From assembly GCA_005776475.1 (NCBI GenBank), contig SXPB01000252.1:1-35255 (forward strand): DNA of 35,255 bases, in the 5' to 3' direction. Below are positions 23,180 to 33,015 of the stretch, one piece after another. Position numbers and translations under genes: made by a program. The stretch comes from Planctomycetia bacterium (lineage in GTDB: Bacteria > Planctomycetota > UBA1135 > UBA2386). Position 1 is the stretch's first letter, and the number at the start of each line of letters is the position of its first letter. The notes beneath the pieces are model-generated. The model searched no databases and had not been told where the DNA came from. It saw nothing but the letters and a program-made list of their open reading frames with translations.

Positions 23180-25249
23180 ATGCCGATGCACGCCACCTTC
23201 GCCCCGTTCCGACTCCCGTTGCTCGCACTGGCCCTCAGCGCGTGCGGCAGCCCGCCGCAGGAGACCGCACTCGATCGCCCGCCTGCGAACCAGGACGAAC
23301 GCATGGCGTGGTGGCGCGAGGCACGCTTCGGCATGTTCCTGCACTGGGGCCTCTATGCGATCCCGGCGGGCAAGTGGCAGGCCGAGACCGGCTACGGCGA
23401 GTGGATCCGCGACAGCGCGCGCATTCCGCGTTCGATCTACGACGAGTTCCGGCCGCACTGGAACCCGACCCAGTTCGACGCCGACGCGTGGGCTCGCATG
23501 GCCAAGGCCGCGGGCATGAAGTACGTCGTCATCACCAGCAAGCACCATGACGGCTTCTGCCTGTGGAACAGCGCGCACACCAACTGGGACGTCGGCAGCA
23601 CGCCCAGCCGCCGCGACATCCTGCGCGAACTCGCCGACGCGTGCCGCCGGCACGGCATCGTGTTCTGCACCTACCACTCGATCATGGATTGGCACCACCC
23701 GGACTACCTGCCGCGCCGGCCGTGGGAGAAGGACCGCACGACCGACGGCGCCGACTTCGCGAACTTCGAGCAGTACCTGCACGCGCAGGTCACCGAACTG
23801 GTGACGCGCTACCGGCCCTCGGTGATGTGGTTCGACGGCGAATGGGAGAACACCTGGAACCACGAACGCGGCCTGCGGCTGTTCACCCTGTGCCGGTCGC
23901 TGGCGCCCGAGATGATCGTCAACAACCGCGTCGACGTGCACCGCGGCGGCATGGCCGGGTTCTCGAACGCGAGTGAAGCCGTCGGCGACTTCGCGACGCC
24001 CGAGCAGGAGATCCCGGCCACGGGACTGCCTGGCGTCGACTGGGAATCCTGCATGACGATGAACTCACACTGGGGCTGGAACGCCGCCGACAAGAAATGG
24101 AAGTCGACGACGGAGCTGGTGCGCAACCTGATCGACATCGCCAGCAAAGGCGGCAACTACCTGCTCAACATCGGCCCGCGCGCCGACGGCACGTTCCCGC
24201 CGGAGTCGGTCGACCGGTTGCGCGAGATCGGCGAATGGATGGCGCTGGCGAGCGATTCGATCCATGGCACGACGGCGAGCGTGTTCGATGCGACGCCGTG
24301 GGGTCGCTGCACGGTGAAGCACGGCGGCGCCACGACGAAGCTCTACCTGCACGTGTTCGACTACCAGCCGGGCATGCGGCTCGACCTCACCGGCCTGCAG
24401 AATCCGGTGCGCCGGGTCGAGGTGCTGAACGCGCGCGGCAGCGTGGCGCCGGCCGCGTCCGAGCCCGGCGTCGCGGGCGTCTGCTACACGCTGACGGTCG
24501 AACGGCCCGACCCGATCGCAACGGTGGTCGAAATCGAAATCGACGGCACTCCGGACGTGGTGCGGCTGCCGCGCATCGTGGCCGAGTGCGAGCAGTTCGT
24601 GACCGGCGTCGAGGTCACGGTCACGCAGACGAGCAAACGCGCGGTGACGACCTACACGCTCGATGGCACCCCGCCGACCGCCACGTCGCCGCGCGCCGAA
24701 GGGTCCATCCGCTTGACGAACTCGTGCACGCTGCGCACCGCGAGCTTCGACGCCGATCGCCAGGTGACCGCGGTCGCCGAACGCGCCTTCACCAAGGTCG
24801 AGCCGTTGCCGCCGGTGAAGGCGCTCGCCAGCAAGCAGGGTCTGCGCTGCGAACGCTTCGCCGTCGACTGGAAGAGCATCCCCGAGGACCGTGGCTCCCT
24901 GGTGCCGCAGCGCACGCACATCGTCGGCTCGGTCGGGCCGGTGACCGGCACCGGCGAGCAAGTGGCGTTCATCTACCGCGGCTTCCTGCGCGTGCCCACC
25001 GACGAGCTGTATCGCTTCGTGCTCTCCAGCGACGACGGCAGCAAGCTGTGGATCGACGGCCAGCTCGTGGTCGACAACGACGGACTGCACGGCGCCATCG
25101 AGAAGCAGGGCGCGATCGGTCTGCAGAAGGGCCTGCACTCGATCGAAGTGGTGTGGTTCAACCAGACCGGCGGCGCCGAACTCGGCCTGAAGTGGGCATC
25201 ACCGGGGCGCACGTTCGCCGCGATCGGCGAGTCGGAACTCGCGCACTGA
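23180..25249 (+). CDS. Alpha-L-fucosidase (GH29) lipoprotein with a PA14 domain
   Basis: Releases alpha-linked fucose from glycans, a common activity in planctomycetes that degrade algal polysaccharides. At 689 residues it is longer than a bare GH29 enzyme. The N-terminus MPMHATFAPFRLPLLALALS ends in the lipobox LSAC (Cys22). The GH29 domain is clear: RFGMFLHWGLYAIPAGKW, the segment VVITSKHHDGFCLWNS, and MWFDGEWENT with nucleophile Asp219. It ends with LLNIGPRADGTFP. After a beta domain, a chitobiase-C-like strand pair (TTYTLDGTPPTATSP) and a PA14 domain (YRFVLSSDDGSKLWIDGQLV) follow, both likely carbohydrate-binding or structural. The ATG at 23180 is taken; another ATG two codons later is equally possible. 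Confidence 0.92.
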   Translation: MPMHATFAPFRLPLLALALSACGSPPQETALDRPPANQDERMAWWREARFGMFLHWGLYAIPAGKWQAETGYGEWIRDSARIPRSIYDEFRPHWNPTQFDADAWARMAKAAGMKYVVITSKHHDGFCLWNSAHTNWDVGSTPSRRDILRELADACRRHGIVFCTYHSIMDWHHPDYLPRRPWEKDRTTDGADFANFEQYLHAQVTELVTRYRPSVMWFDGEWENTWNHERGLRLFTLCRSLAPEMIVNNRVDVHRGGMAGFSNASEAVGDFATPEQEIPATGLPGVDWESCMTMNSHWGWNAADKKWKSTTELVRNLIDIASKGGNYLLNIGPRADGTFPPESVDRLREIGEWMALASDSIHGTTASVFDATPWGRCTVKHGGATTKLYLHVFDYQPGMRLDLTGLQNPVRRVEVLNARGSVAPAASEPGVAGVCYTLTVERPDPIATVVEIEIDGTPDVVRLPRIVAECEQFVTGVEVTVTQTSKRAVTTYTLDGTPPTATSPRAEGSIRLTNSCTLRTASFDADRQVTAVAERAFTKVEPLPPVKALASKQGLRCERFAVDWKSIPEDRGSLVPQRTHIVGSVGPVTGTGEQVAFIYRGFLRVPTDELYRFVLSSDDGSKLWIDGQLVVDNDGLHGAIEKQGAIGLQKGLHSIEVVWFNQTGGAELGLKWASPGRTFAAIGESELAH

Positions 25250-25264
25250 GGCGCAGCAAGCGGC

Positions 25265-27976
25265 TCAGCGTCCCTGCGTGCGGCGTTTCGCGCGCGACAG
25301 CGCCCCGAGCATGCCCTCGTCCGCAGGCAACCCGGCGGCTTCGCCGGGCGCCGCGTCTGCGGTCGGCGACGGCGGCGGCGACACGACGACGACCGTGGCC
25401 GGCTGCGGCCCACGCTGCGGCCACAGCCGCACGAGCCAGCGTGGCATCGGCACCGTGATCTGCAGACGTCGCACCGTGATCTCGGCGAGCAGGAGCCCGA
25501 CCAGCACCCACGCCAACATCGGCCCGAGGTCGATCGCACCGGTGCTGCGGCGTTCGCCCGCGAGCACCGACGCCGCGTTCGGCCCGAAGTGGCCAACCGT
25601 TGCCCGCGCGAGGCCACGCAGTTCGCGTTCGCCGGCCCGCGCATCGGCCTGCAACCGGAACTCCGGCGAGTACGGCAGACACACCGGTGGCAACGCCATC
25701 GACTCGGTACCGAGCTGGACGGCCGCGCGCCACGTGCCGGTGTGCAACAACGGCACGCGCGCCTCCATGCGCCCCGAGGACAACCGTTCCCACGCCATCT
25801 CGCGCGACGGCCCGTTCGGCGGCGACAACGTCGAACGCAGCGCATCGAGTTCGCCGGCGCGCTCCGCTTCGACCTCGAGCGTGAACACGCCGACCCCGCC
25901 CTCGACCCGCGACGTCGCGAACATGCCGCCCGTCTGGCCGCCGCCGAGCCAACGCACGAGCGTCGCCAGGAAATCACCGCACTGATCCCATGTCGCCAGC
26001 TCGCCCGACAACGCGCCGTCGAGTTCACCGAGGAACGCCGCTCCGCGGCCGAGCCCGATGTGCCAGTGCGCCAGGAACGGTGCGTGCTGCGCGTCGGCAG
26101 TCGCCATCGCCACTTCGGCCCGCGGCCGCGCCCACGCCATCGCGTAGCCCCCCACCACCGGGAACGTCGTCGGCATGTCGCCCAGCGCCGCCAGCGGCGG
26201 CAGCACCGAAATCGTCGTCGGCGCTTCGACCACGGACGAACGTGCGACCTGGATCGTCTCCTGCGCGAACACCCGCGGCAGCTCGGTCGCGTCGGCGACG
26301 AACTGGCAACGCCCCTGGCCGAGCTGCGCGATGCGCAGCAGCAACTCGGCGTCCTGGTCGGAGGCGCTGCCGACGGCGATCACCGACACGGTGATGCCCT
26401 GCGCCACGAGGGCAGGCACGAACGTCTCGAAGTCGCCCGGCTGCTCGGCGTCGGACGCGTCGGCAAACAACACCAGGTGCTTGTGCTGCTGGGTCGCCTT
26501 CGCCAGTTCCTCGGCCGCCGCATGCAGCGCTTCGCCGACGTAGATGCCGCCGCCACCGACGTCGATCGCGCGCGCGCGTGCCATCAGCTCCGGCTTGGCG
26601 GTCACGGCCGTCAACGGCACGACGACGTGGGCCGCGGTGTCGACGGCCAGCAACGACACCGCATCGATCGGCGACAGCAGGTCGATCGCGCCGGCGACAC
26701 CGCGCGTCGCCAGCGCGATCTTGGGTTCGCCGCCGGCATCGGCGCGCATCGAACCCGACACGTCGAGCGCGATCGCCATCGCCAGCCCGAACTTGCGCTG
26801 CTCCTCACGGATCTCCATCGTCACCGGCAGCACTTCCTCGACCGGCGAACGGTGGTAGCCGCCGACGCCGAAGCTCGACTTGCCGCCCGTCATCAGCACG
26901 CCACCGCCGAGGTCGCGCACCCACTGCGCCAACGCCCGCATCCCCCCCGCCGGCAGGTCGCCGGCAGCGACGTCTTCGAGCACGACGGCGCGAAAACCAT
27001 CGAGCTGGGCCAACGACAACGGCGCGCGCTCCGGCGCGGTGACGACGACGTCGAACCCGGCCGTGCGCAAGGCCGCGGTGAGGCGATCGTCGCGACCCTT
27101 CGGCGTCACGCACAGGAAGCGCGGCGCCGACTGCACGCGAACCACCGCGGTGGCGCGGTCGTTCGACGGACACACGTCGCCGTCGCGCTCCACTTCGATC
27201 GCGAACTCGTGCTGGCCCGGTTCGTCGAGCGCATGGCGGAACTGCAGCACGTTGCGGCCGTCCTGCAGCTCGACCTCGCCGCGCTGCGCGACCACGCCGT
27301 CGCACAACAGGCGCCACTGCGCCGACCCACCGCCCTGGGCCACGACCACGGCCGCGGCAACGAAGGGTTCGCCGGCGGCGATCGTTGCGGGCACGCCGAC
27401 TTCGACCACGGCGCAGTCGACGCCCGCCGGCCGCGGCAGGTGCACCACATCGGCGCGCACGCCCTGCCGGCGGCACGCGCGCGCCGCGGCGTCGAGATCG
27501 GAACTCGTGTGTTCGCCATCGCTGATGACGAGCAACGAGCCGCGCCGGCCCGGCGGGATCAACGACAGCGCCGTGGTGATCGCCGCCGCCAGATCGCTGC
27601 CGTCGGGATCGATCGGCCGCGCCGCTTCGGGCCACGCGAACGGCGCCTGCGGCGCACTGTCGAGCACGGGCTTCTGGCCGAAGGTGACGACGCCGAGGCG
27701 ATCACCTGCGGGCATCGCCGCGGCGATTTCGGTCGCGAGTTCGCGCGCCTGCGCCAACGACTCGGTCGGCATCGAGGCCGAACGATCCACCACCAGCACC
27801 ACGTCGCGACCATCGGCGACGCCCTGCCACGCCGGCCGCGCCAGCAACGCCGCGACTGCAACCAGCAACAGGACGCGCAACACGCCGGGCAACGGCCGCG
27901 GCCACAGGCGACCGCGCAGCGCCAGCAGCACGATCGGCACCAGCAGGAACGCTTCGGGCCAGAGGAAGCGGATCAT
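25265..27976 (-). CDS. Membrane VWA / glutamine-amidotransferase-like / VWA protein
   Basis: A 903-residue membrane protein, last gene of the seven-gene operon. Two helices at the N-terminus (about 8-20 and 31-47) precede a VWA domain with metal site DRSAS at 64-68. The middle contains a class I amidotransferase-like fold ending in GGGVLMTGGKSSFGVGGYHR (357-376), a motif usual in planctomycete BatA-type proteins and lacking a visible catalytic Cys. A second VWA domain with a complete DVSGS site (405-409) follows. A helix (MLAWVLVGLLLAEITV) and a Pro-rich tail close it. VWA domains bind partners through a metal ion, so this is likely a docking platform. Its ATG overlaps the stop of the BatA-like gene by four bases. 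Confidence 0.88.
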   Translation of the reverse strand: MIRFLWPEAFLLVPIVLLALRGRLWPRPLPGVLRVLLLVAVAALLARPAWQGVADGRDVVLVVDRSASMPTESLAQARELATEIAAAMPAGDRLGVVTFGQKPVLDSAPQAPFAWPEAARPIDPDGSDLAAAITTALSLIPPGRRGSLLVISDGEHTSSDLDAAARACRRQGVRADVVHLPRPAGVDCAVVEVGVPATIAAGEPFVAAAVVVAQGGGSAQWRLLCDGVVAQRGEVELQDGRNVLQFRHALDEPGQHEFAIEVERDGDVCPSNDRATAVVRVQSAPRFLCVTPKGRDDRLTAALRTAGFDVVVTAPERAPLSLAQLDGFRAVVLEDVAAGDLPAGGMRALAQWVRDLGGGVLMTGGKSSFGVGGYHRSPVEEVLPVTMEIREEQRKFGLAMAIALDVSGSMRADAGGEPKIALATRGVAGAIDLLSPIDAVSLLAVDTAAHVVVPLTAVTAKPELMARARAIDVGGGGIYVGEALHAAAEELAKATQQHKHLVLFADASDAEQPGDFETFVPALVAQGITVSVIAVGSASDQDAELLLRIAQLGQGRCQFVADATELPRVFAQETIQVARSSVVEAPTTISVLPPLAALGDMPTTFPVVGGYAMAWARPRAEVAMATADAQHAPFLAHWHIGLGRGAAFLGELDGALSGELATWDQCGDFLATLVRWLGGGQTGGMFATSRVEGGVGVFTLEVEAERAGELDALRSTLSPPNGPSREMAWERLSSGRMEARVPLLHTGTWRAAVQLGTESMALPPVCLPYSPEFRLQADARAGERELRGLARATVGHFGPNAASVLAGERRSTGAIDLGPMLAWVLVGLLLAEITVRRLQITVPMPRWLVRLWPQRGPQPATVVVVSPPPSPTADAAPGEAAGLPADEGMLGALSRAKRRTQGR

Positions 27977-29718
27977 GCTTCCCTCCGCTGCAACAACCAC
28001 CAGTCGGCGATCAGCAGCATCAACAGCAAGGCGGCGAGCACGCGCCGCTCGATGTCGGTGTCGCGCAGCGACGTGCCTTCGCCGGGGGCGACGCGTGGCA
28101 CGCCGGGCCGATCGGCCGCAGTCACCGCGCGCAGGTCGCTTTCGCTGGCATCGACGAAGTGGGCGGCGAACGTGGCGAGTTCGCGGCCATCGCCATCGAG
28201 CCAACGATGCAGCCCGGCCTGTTCGGCGACGAATCCCGCGGTGCGACCGGCGGCGAGTTCCTGCTGCCGACCGTCCGGCGCATACACGACGACGCGGACG
28301 CTGTCGCCACCGCGGGCATGGCGACGCCACGCGATCTCACTGCCGACGGCCACTTGCGACGCACCCGGCCCTGGCACCGCCGCCCGCGCACTCTGCACCA
28401 GATCGTGGAACAGCACGGGCCAATCCGGCGAACGCACCAGGTTGCCCGCCAGCGGATCGAGCCGCAGCCACAGCCGGCGACCGAGGTCGAGCGGTTCCTC
28501 GCTGGCGAGCACGTGCGGGCCGGCGGTGATGAGCGCGCGCCCCGGCAGTTCGAGTTCGCCCGCCACCCACGTGACTCCCGCCAGCTGCAGGCCTTCGCAC
28601 CACGCCGTGCTGCGATCGATCACGAACGGGCCGGCGAAGGCGAGCCGCTTGCCTTCGCCCGGCGCGACCACGACCTCGATCTGGTCCGCGGAGGGCTCGC
28701 CCGGGGCCGCCGCCAACACCAGCTGCGCCTCGCTGCGTTCGCTGGCGGCACGCCAGCCGGGAACGGCGGCGAGCACGCGCTCGATGCCCAACGCGACGCG
28801 CACATCGTCCGGCAACGCATCGGCGATCGCGACGGTGCGTTCGGGGGCGGGCAGTACGTAGGCCACGTCGTCCAACGCCAACGCGTCGGGCGACAACTGC
28901 AGGCGCAGCGCATCGACCCCGACGGGCCAGGGCACGAAGAAATCGGCGCGACCGTCGCTCCACGCCACCGGGATGCGCGCCAGTTCGCGCGCGCCGGCAA
29001 GGAGCGTGACCGTGGTTGCGGCAACGTTGCCGAACGCCAGCGCGCGCACCCGCAGCCGATCGCCGTCGACGCCGGGAACACGTTCGGCGCCCGTCAACGC
29101 GGCGTTGGCGGCAGGCTGGCCGCAACCGAGACCATGCACGTCTTCGTGGCCGGCCGGCACCGTTTCGTCGCTGACGAACACGACGTCGCCGTCGCTGCCA
29201 GCGAGCTCGCGCGCGAGGTCGAGCGTCAACCCGACATCGTGCCGCGGCCGCGCCGGCTGCCACCGCCGCAGCGCCGCGTCGACGTCGGCGGCCGGTTCGC
29301 GCGGATCGAGCAGGATCTCCGGGCGCGGCCCGCTGCGCAGGATGCCGAGCCGGGCCAGGCCCGTGTGCGCCGCAATGCGTGCGCGCACCCGCTGCAGCGC
29401 CTTCTCGTGCGTCGCCTTGGCACCCATCGACGCCGAGTCGTCGAGCACCAGGACGAGCGGCCGGGCCTCGATGCCGCCGAACGTGAGGCCGCCGAGCCAC
29501 AGCCCGAGCACCGTCGCCGCGGCGACTTCGCACCAGAACGACGGCGTGCGCAGCAACCGCGTGCGGGTGCGCCCGGCACCGGCGAGCAACGCTTGCGGCG
29601 GAAACAGGAACAGGGCCGCGACCGCGCGCTGCGGCAACCGGTTGCGGAACAGGTGCAGCACGACGACGGCGGGCACCGCCAACAAGGCGAGCAACCCGAG
29701 CGGTGAGGTGAAACTCAT
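27973..29718 (-). CDS. BatA-like membrane protein with VWA domain
   Basis: A 581-residue protein with the BatA N-terminal signature: MSFTSPLGLLALLAVPAVVV, then LHLFRNRLPQRAVAALFLFP, and a second helix (about 64-82). The VWA domain follows with a DDSAS metal site at 93-97, inside LVLVLDDSASMGAK. The rest is beta-rich and probably periplasmic, ending in a final helix (LAALLLMLLIADWWLLQRRE). BatA-type proteins, with MoxR and DUF58 partners, support envelope integrity and oxygen tolerance in other bacteria; the substrate here is unknown. The start overlaps the DUF58 stop by four bases (29715-29718) and its own stop overlaps the next start in the same way. Confidence 0.9.
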   Translation of the reverse strand: MSFTSPLGLLALLAVPAVVVLHLFRNRLPQRAVAALFLFPPQALLAGAGRTRTRLLRTPSFWCEVAAATVLGLWLGGLTFGGIEARPLVLVLDDSASMGAKATHEKALQRVRARIAAHTGLARLGILRSGPRPEILLDPREPAADVDAALRRWQPARPRHDVGLTLDLARELAGSDGDVVFVSDETVPAGHEDVHGLGCGQPAANAALTGAERVPGVDGDRLRVRALAFGNVAATTVTLLAGARELARIPVAWSDGRADFFVPWPVGVDALRLQLSPDALALDDVAYVLPAPERTVAIADALPDDVRVALGIERVLAAVPGWRAASERSEAQLVLAAAPGEPSADQIEVVVAPGEGKRLAFAGPFVIDRSTAWCEGLQLAGVTWVAGELELPGRALITAGPHVLASEEPLDLGRRLWLRLDPLAGNLVRSPDWPVLFHDLVQSARAAVPGPGASQVAVGSEIAWRRHARGGDSVRVVVYAPDGRQQELAAGRTAGFVAEQAGLHRWLDGDGRELATFAAHFVDASESDLRAVTAADRPGVPRVAPGEGTSLRDTDIERRVLAALLLMLLIADWWLLQRREA

Positions 29719-30542
29719 GCCGGCTCCACGACGCCGGGCGGGAGCAGGTCGCGGGCGAACATCTCGGCGATCGGCCCCGCGGTGACGGACGCGAAGGTGC
29801 CGCCGACCGCCGCCACGGCGCCGCGCAGTTCGGCGACGAGGCGGTGCAGGTTGCTGCCGTAGGCAGCGACGGTGGCGGCGTCGAGGCGGCGTTCCTGGCG
29901 TTCGCCGGTCTCGCAATCGACCAGTTGCAGCACGTCACCGACGGTCGGCGCCAGCTCCCAGGGATCGAGCAACTGCACGCACAGGAAGTGCGCCGCACCC
30001 GCGGCGAGCGAAGCGACCACGCTGCCGGGCCCGGTGGTCCACAGGCCGTCGGTGAGCAGGATGCGCACGCCGCCGGCGCGCAGCGGGGCCATGGCCCGTT
30101 CCGGCGTCGTCTGCGGCGCGTCGAACGCGAGGTCTGCCAGGGTCCGCGGGCCGCGCCCCAACGCCTGCAGCCCGACCTGCGCCTGTTCGGCCCGCGCCAT
30201 CCCGACGAACGCCGCCGCCAACGCATGCGCCGCCGCGAGCTTTTCCGGCGTCACCGCCATCGACGCCGAAGGATCGACGACGACGTCGCAGTAGGGCGCC
30301 ACTTCGGCTTCGTACAATCGCACCCGCAACTGCTCGGTGCGCGCGAAGCCGCGCCAATCGACGTGGCGCAGGTCGTCGCCGGCCGCGTAGTCGCGGAAGT
30401 CATGGAACTCCTGCGAGCTGCCGCTGCCGAAACCGCGTTGGCCGCCGATGCGGCCGCGGTGGCGACGGCGATGCCACGCCAGCCGATGCCGCGCGACGAT
30501 CGTCGCGACCGCCGCCGCCGCTGTCGATGACGCTTCGTTCAT
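29715..30542 (-). CDS. DUF58 domain protein
   Basis: A 275-residue protein of the family that pairs with MoxR ATPases. The hallmark is SSQEFHDFRDYAAGDDLRHV followed by DWRGFARTEQLRVRLYEAE (about 42-80). The remainder is a VWA-like fold with a degenerate metal site (VVVDPSASMAV) and a typical ILLTDGLW strand. It is soluble and most likely sits on the cytoplasmic face. The family is thought to be remodelled by MoxR and to recruit clients. The ATG at 30542 overlaps the stop of the ABC permease gene, placing DUF58 between the transporter and the VWA proteins. Confidence 0.92.
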   Translation of the reverse strand: MNEASSTAAAAVATIVARHRLAWHRRRHRGRIGGQRGFGSGSSQEFHDFRDYAAGDDLRHVDWRGFARTEQLRVRLYEAEVAPYCDVVVDPSASMAVTPEKLAAAHALAAAFVGMARAEQAQVGLQALGRGPRTLADLAFDAPQTTPERAMAPLRAGGVRILLTDGLWTTGPGSVVASLAAGAAHFLCVQLLDPWELAPTVGDVLQLVDCETGERQERRLDAATVAAYGSNLHRLVAELRGAVAAVGGTFASVTAGPIAEMFARDLLPPGVVEPA

Positions 30543-32080
30543 GGCGCGCTGCGGCGCCGTTGGGCCAGCGCCGCCCCGGCCGCCACCACTTCGCGCACAG
30601 CGCCAACCAGGACCCTGGCATGCAGCAGCAGCAACACTCCGGTGACGATGGCGGCCGGCAACCAGGCTTCCTGCCAGGTGTTCATCCGGTCAACCTGCTC
30701 GATGGTCCAGAACGGATTCAGCACGTGCCCGTAGTGCCAGTTGTGGACCTCGCCGCGCAGGAACAGATCGACCAGCACGGGCAGCAGCAGGACGAGCAGG
30801 AACGACATCGGCAGCAGGAAGCGACCGAGGTGGTTGCCCTGCAGCCCCGCCGGCAAGCGCCCGCGCAGCCACCGGCCGAACGCGAGCCAGCCGATCGCAT
30901 AGACCGCGGTGAGTGCGGCGATGCCCATCATCTCCGCGATCCACTGACGTCTGGTCGTGCCGGACCAGCAGAACCATGCCAGCCCGGCGAGCCACACGAG
31001 GTAGCCGAGGAAGCACAGCAGGCCACGGTCGCGACCGGGCAGGAACGGCGCCGCCAGCAGCGCGAGGCCGGCGCGGGTCGGCACGTGCGCCCGCATGCGC
31101 GGCGACAGTTCTCCCTGTTCGGTGACCATGAACACCGCGAACACGATGCCCGTCACCAACAGGACCATCGTCAACGCCGCCGTGAACTCGTCGCGAGCCG
31201 AGGGTCCGGCGAACGCGAGAACCCAGCCAAACGCGAGCACGGGCAACGTGAACAGCAGGATCCGGAAGCCGGTCGATTTGTTCTCGAACGCATGCAGCAG
31301 GAAACTCTGCGCCACGAGCAGCGACAACGTCACCACGGTTCCCGCCAGGAGCAGGATCGCGACCATCACCATGGCGAACTCCGGCTCGCGCACCAGGTAG
31401 CTGACCATGGCCGAGTACTGCCCGCTGACGGCGGCGCCGACGAACAAGAAGGACGCAAGACCGAGACCGAACGCAGTGGCCAGGTTGGCGATCGCCTGCA
31501 GCGCCGGCAGCACCGCTTGCGCCGCCGACGACACCGCAAACGCCGTGGCGGTGATGCAGCCAATCAACGCGAACACGAGGCTGACCACGATCGTCGGCAG
31601 ATCGACGCCGCGCAGCAGGTAGCTCGTCGCCAGCAACGGGGCGAGCACCGACACGTAGAGCGTGAACTGCACCATCGCCGCCAGCAGCTTGCCGTACAGG
31701 ATCCGCATCGGCAGCAGCCGCGACAGCAGCAACTGCTCGACGATGCCGCCACGCAGCTCGATCCGCATCGACTGGTACGCCTGCATCGGCACGACGAACA
31801 ACACCAGCGGCATCAACGTCGCCATGCCGGCGTTGAAGGCGTCGCGCCCGGCCCCGCCGCGCGCGTCGAAGGAGTTCGCGGTCGCCACCGCGATCACCAC
31901 CGTGATCAGCAGCGCCACCCACACCGTGAGCGTGAACACGCGCCCCTTCACCGCCTGCTGCACTTCGCGCACGAGGATCGGGTTGAGCCGGTCCGACCAC
32001 TTCGTCCAGCGCGTCGGGGCGAGCGGGAACGTGGCCGGCGGCACCCCTGCCGCGGACGGGTTGGCTTCGAGCGAAGTCAT
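30539..32080 (-). CDS. ABC-2 type transporter permease
   Basis: A 513-residue polytopic membrane protein, about 12 hydrophobic segments. It opens with NPILVREVQQAVKGRVFTLT, the usual start of ABC-2 permeases, followed by helix 1 (VWVALLITVVIAVATA). The segment SMRIELRGGIVEQLLLSRLL matches the cytoplasmic coupling helix of this exporter class. Later helices include FLLPMSFLLVLLLPVLVDLF. It has roughly twice the helices of a classic six-helix ABC-2 subunit, so one polypeptide may supply the whole pore or carry a duplicated half. The nucleotide-binding partner is the gene directly upstream; the two overlap by four bases. Cargo is unknown. Confidence 0.9.
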   Translation of the reverse strand: MTSLEANPSAAGVPPATFPLAPTRWTKWSDRLNPILVREVQQAVKGRVFTLTVWVALLITVVIAVATANSFDARGGAGRDAFNAGMATLMPLVLFVVPMQAYQSMRIELRGGIVEQLLLSRLLPMRILYGKLLAAMVQFTLYVSVLAPLLATSYLLRGVDLPTIVVSLVFALIGCITATAFAVSSAAQAVLPALQAIANLATAFGLGLASFLFVGAAVSGQYSAMVSYLVREPEFAMVMVAILLLAGTVVTLSLLVAQSFLLHAFENKSTGFRILLFTLPVLAFGWVLAFAGPSARDEFTAALTMVLLVTGIVFAVFMVTEQGELSPRMRAHVPTRAGLALLAAPFLPGRDRGLLCFLGYLVWLAGLAWFCWSGTTRRQWIAEMMGIAALTAVYAIGWLAFGRWLRGRLPAGLQGNHLGRFLLPMSFLLVLLLPVLVDLFLRGEVHNWHYGHVLNPFWTIEQVDRMNTWQEAWLPAAIVTGVLLLLHARVLVGAVREVVAAGAALAQRRRSAP

Positions 32081-33015
32081 TGCAGGTTGCCCTTCGTGGT
32101 GCTCAGGAAGATGTCTTCGAGGTTGGCCTCGGTGCGCGCGAACTCGACCACGCGCACGCCGCTGGCGACCAGCTGCGCCAGCAGTTCGCCGAGTGCTGGC
32201 TCGTCACCGGCGAACGGAAAGCGGATCCGCTGGCCGTCCACCGCCAGTTGCCCGACGCCGGGCCAGGTCAGCAGGAACCGTTCCGCCATCGCCGCATCGC
32301 CGAGCACGCGCATCGCCACTGCCTGCTCGTGCTGCACCGACTTCTGGATCTCGGCGATGGTGCCCGAGACGACGCGCCGGCCGCGTTCGATCACGACCAC
32401 CGAATCGCACATCTCGCCGAGTTCGGGCAGGATGTGCGAACTGATCAGAATGCCCTTGCCGGCCGCTGCCAGTTCCTTCAGCAAGGCGCGGAACTCGATG
32501 CGCGCCCGCGGATCGAGGCCCGACGCGGGCTCGTCGAGGATCAGCAGCGCCGGGTCGTGCAGCAGCGTCTTCGCCAGGTGCAGTCGCTGGCCCATGCCCT
32601 TCGACAACCCGGTCGCGGGACGGTCGGCGAAGCCCAGCAGGCCGCAAAACGACGCCACCGACCGCACCGTGTCGAGCCGTCGCTTGCCGGCGAGCCCGTG
32701 CGCCCGCGCGAAGAAGTCCAGGTACTCGAGGATGTCGAGGTTGGGGTACGGGTGGAACTGGTCGGACATGTAGCCGATCCGGTTGCGGCAGGCGCGCGGC
32801 TCCACCAGCACCGACTGGCCTTCGATGAACACGTCGCCGCTGTCGGGCACGTCGAGCGTGGCCGCGATGCGCATGGTCGTCGTCTTGCCGGCCCCGTTCG
32901 GACCGACGAAGCCGGTGATCTGGCCCCGCTCCATCGCGAACGACAGGTCGCGCACGGCCTGCACGCGGGGATAGCTGCGCGCCAGGTTGCGCACTTCGAG
33001 CAGGGGGCCACTCAT
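32077..33015 (-). CDS. ABC transporter ATP-binding protein
   Basis: A 312-residue ATPase subunit powering the adjacent permease. Walker A GPNGAGKTT is at 38-46, signature LSKGMGQR at 137-144, Walker B LLILDEP at 157-163 and the switch His in SSH at 192-194. The Q-loop falls in GYMSDQFHPY (81-90). The signature (LSKGMGQR rather than LSGGQ) and GLDPRAR linker are usual for the CcmA/NatA type that drives ABC-2 exporters. The C-terminal 90 residues form an accessory domain (ARTEANLEDIFLSTTKG), common in GldA-like subunits. Start and stop each overlap a neighbour by four bases. Confidence 0.95.
   Translation of the reverse strand: MSGPLLEVRNLARSYPRVQAVRDLSFAMERGQITGFVGPNGAGKTTTMRIAATLDVPDSGDVFIEGQSVLVEPRACRNRIGYMSDQFHPYPNLDILEYLDFFARAHGLAGKRRLDTVRSVASFCGLLGFADRPATGLSKGMGQRLHLAKTLLHDPALLILDEPASGLDPRARIEFRALLKELAAAGKGILISSHILPELGEMCDSVVVIERGRRVVSGTIAEIQKSVQHEQAVAMRVLGDAAMAERFLLTWPGVGQLAVDGQRIRFPFAGDEPALGELLAQLVASGVRVVEFARTEANLEDIFLSTTKGNLQ

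Noticed and set aside
17203-23550. A 2115-codon open frame on the + strand
   Set aside because: It runs antisense through the BNR and carboxypeptidase-regulatory-like genes. It is Arg/Ala/His-rich with no motif, as expected for a shadow frame in GC-rich DNA. The genes on the other strand carry signal peptides and clear repeats.
25589-28861. A 1090-codon + strand open frame opposite the VWA genes
   Set aside because: It is Arg/His/Gln-rich without domain motifs and antisense to two genes with complete VWA metal sites.
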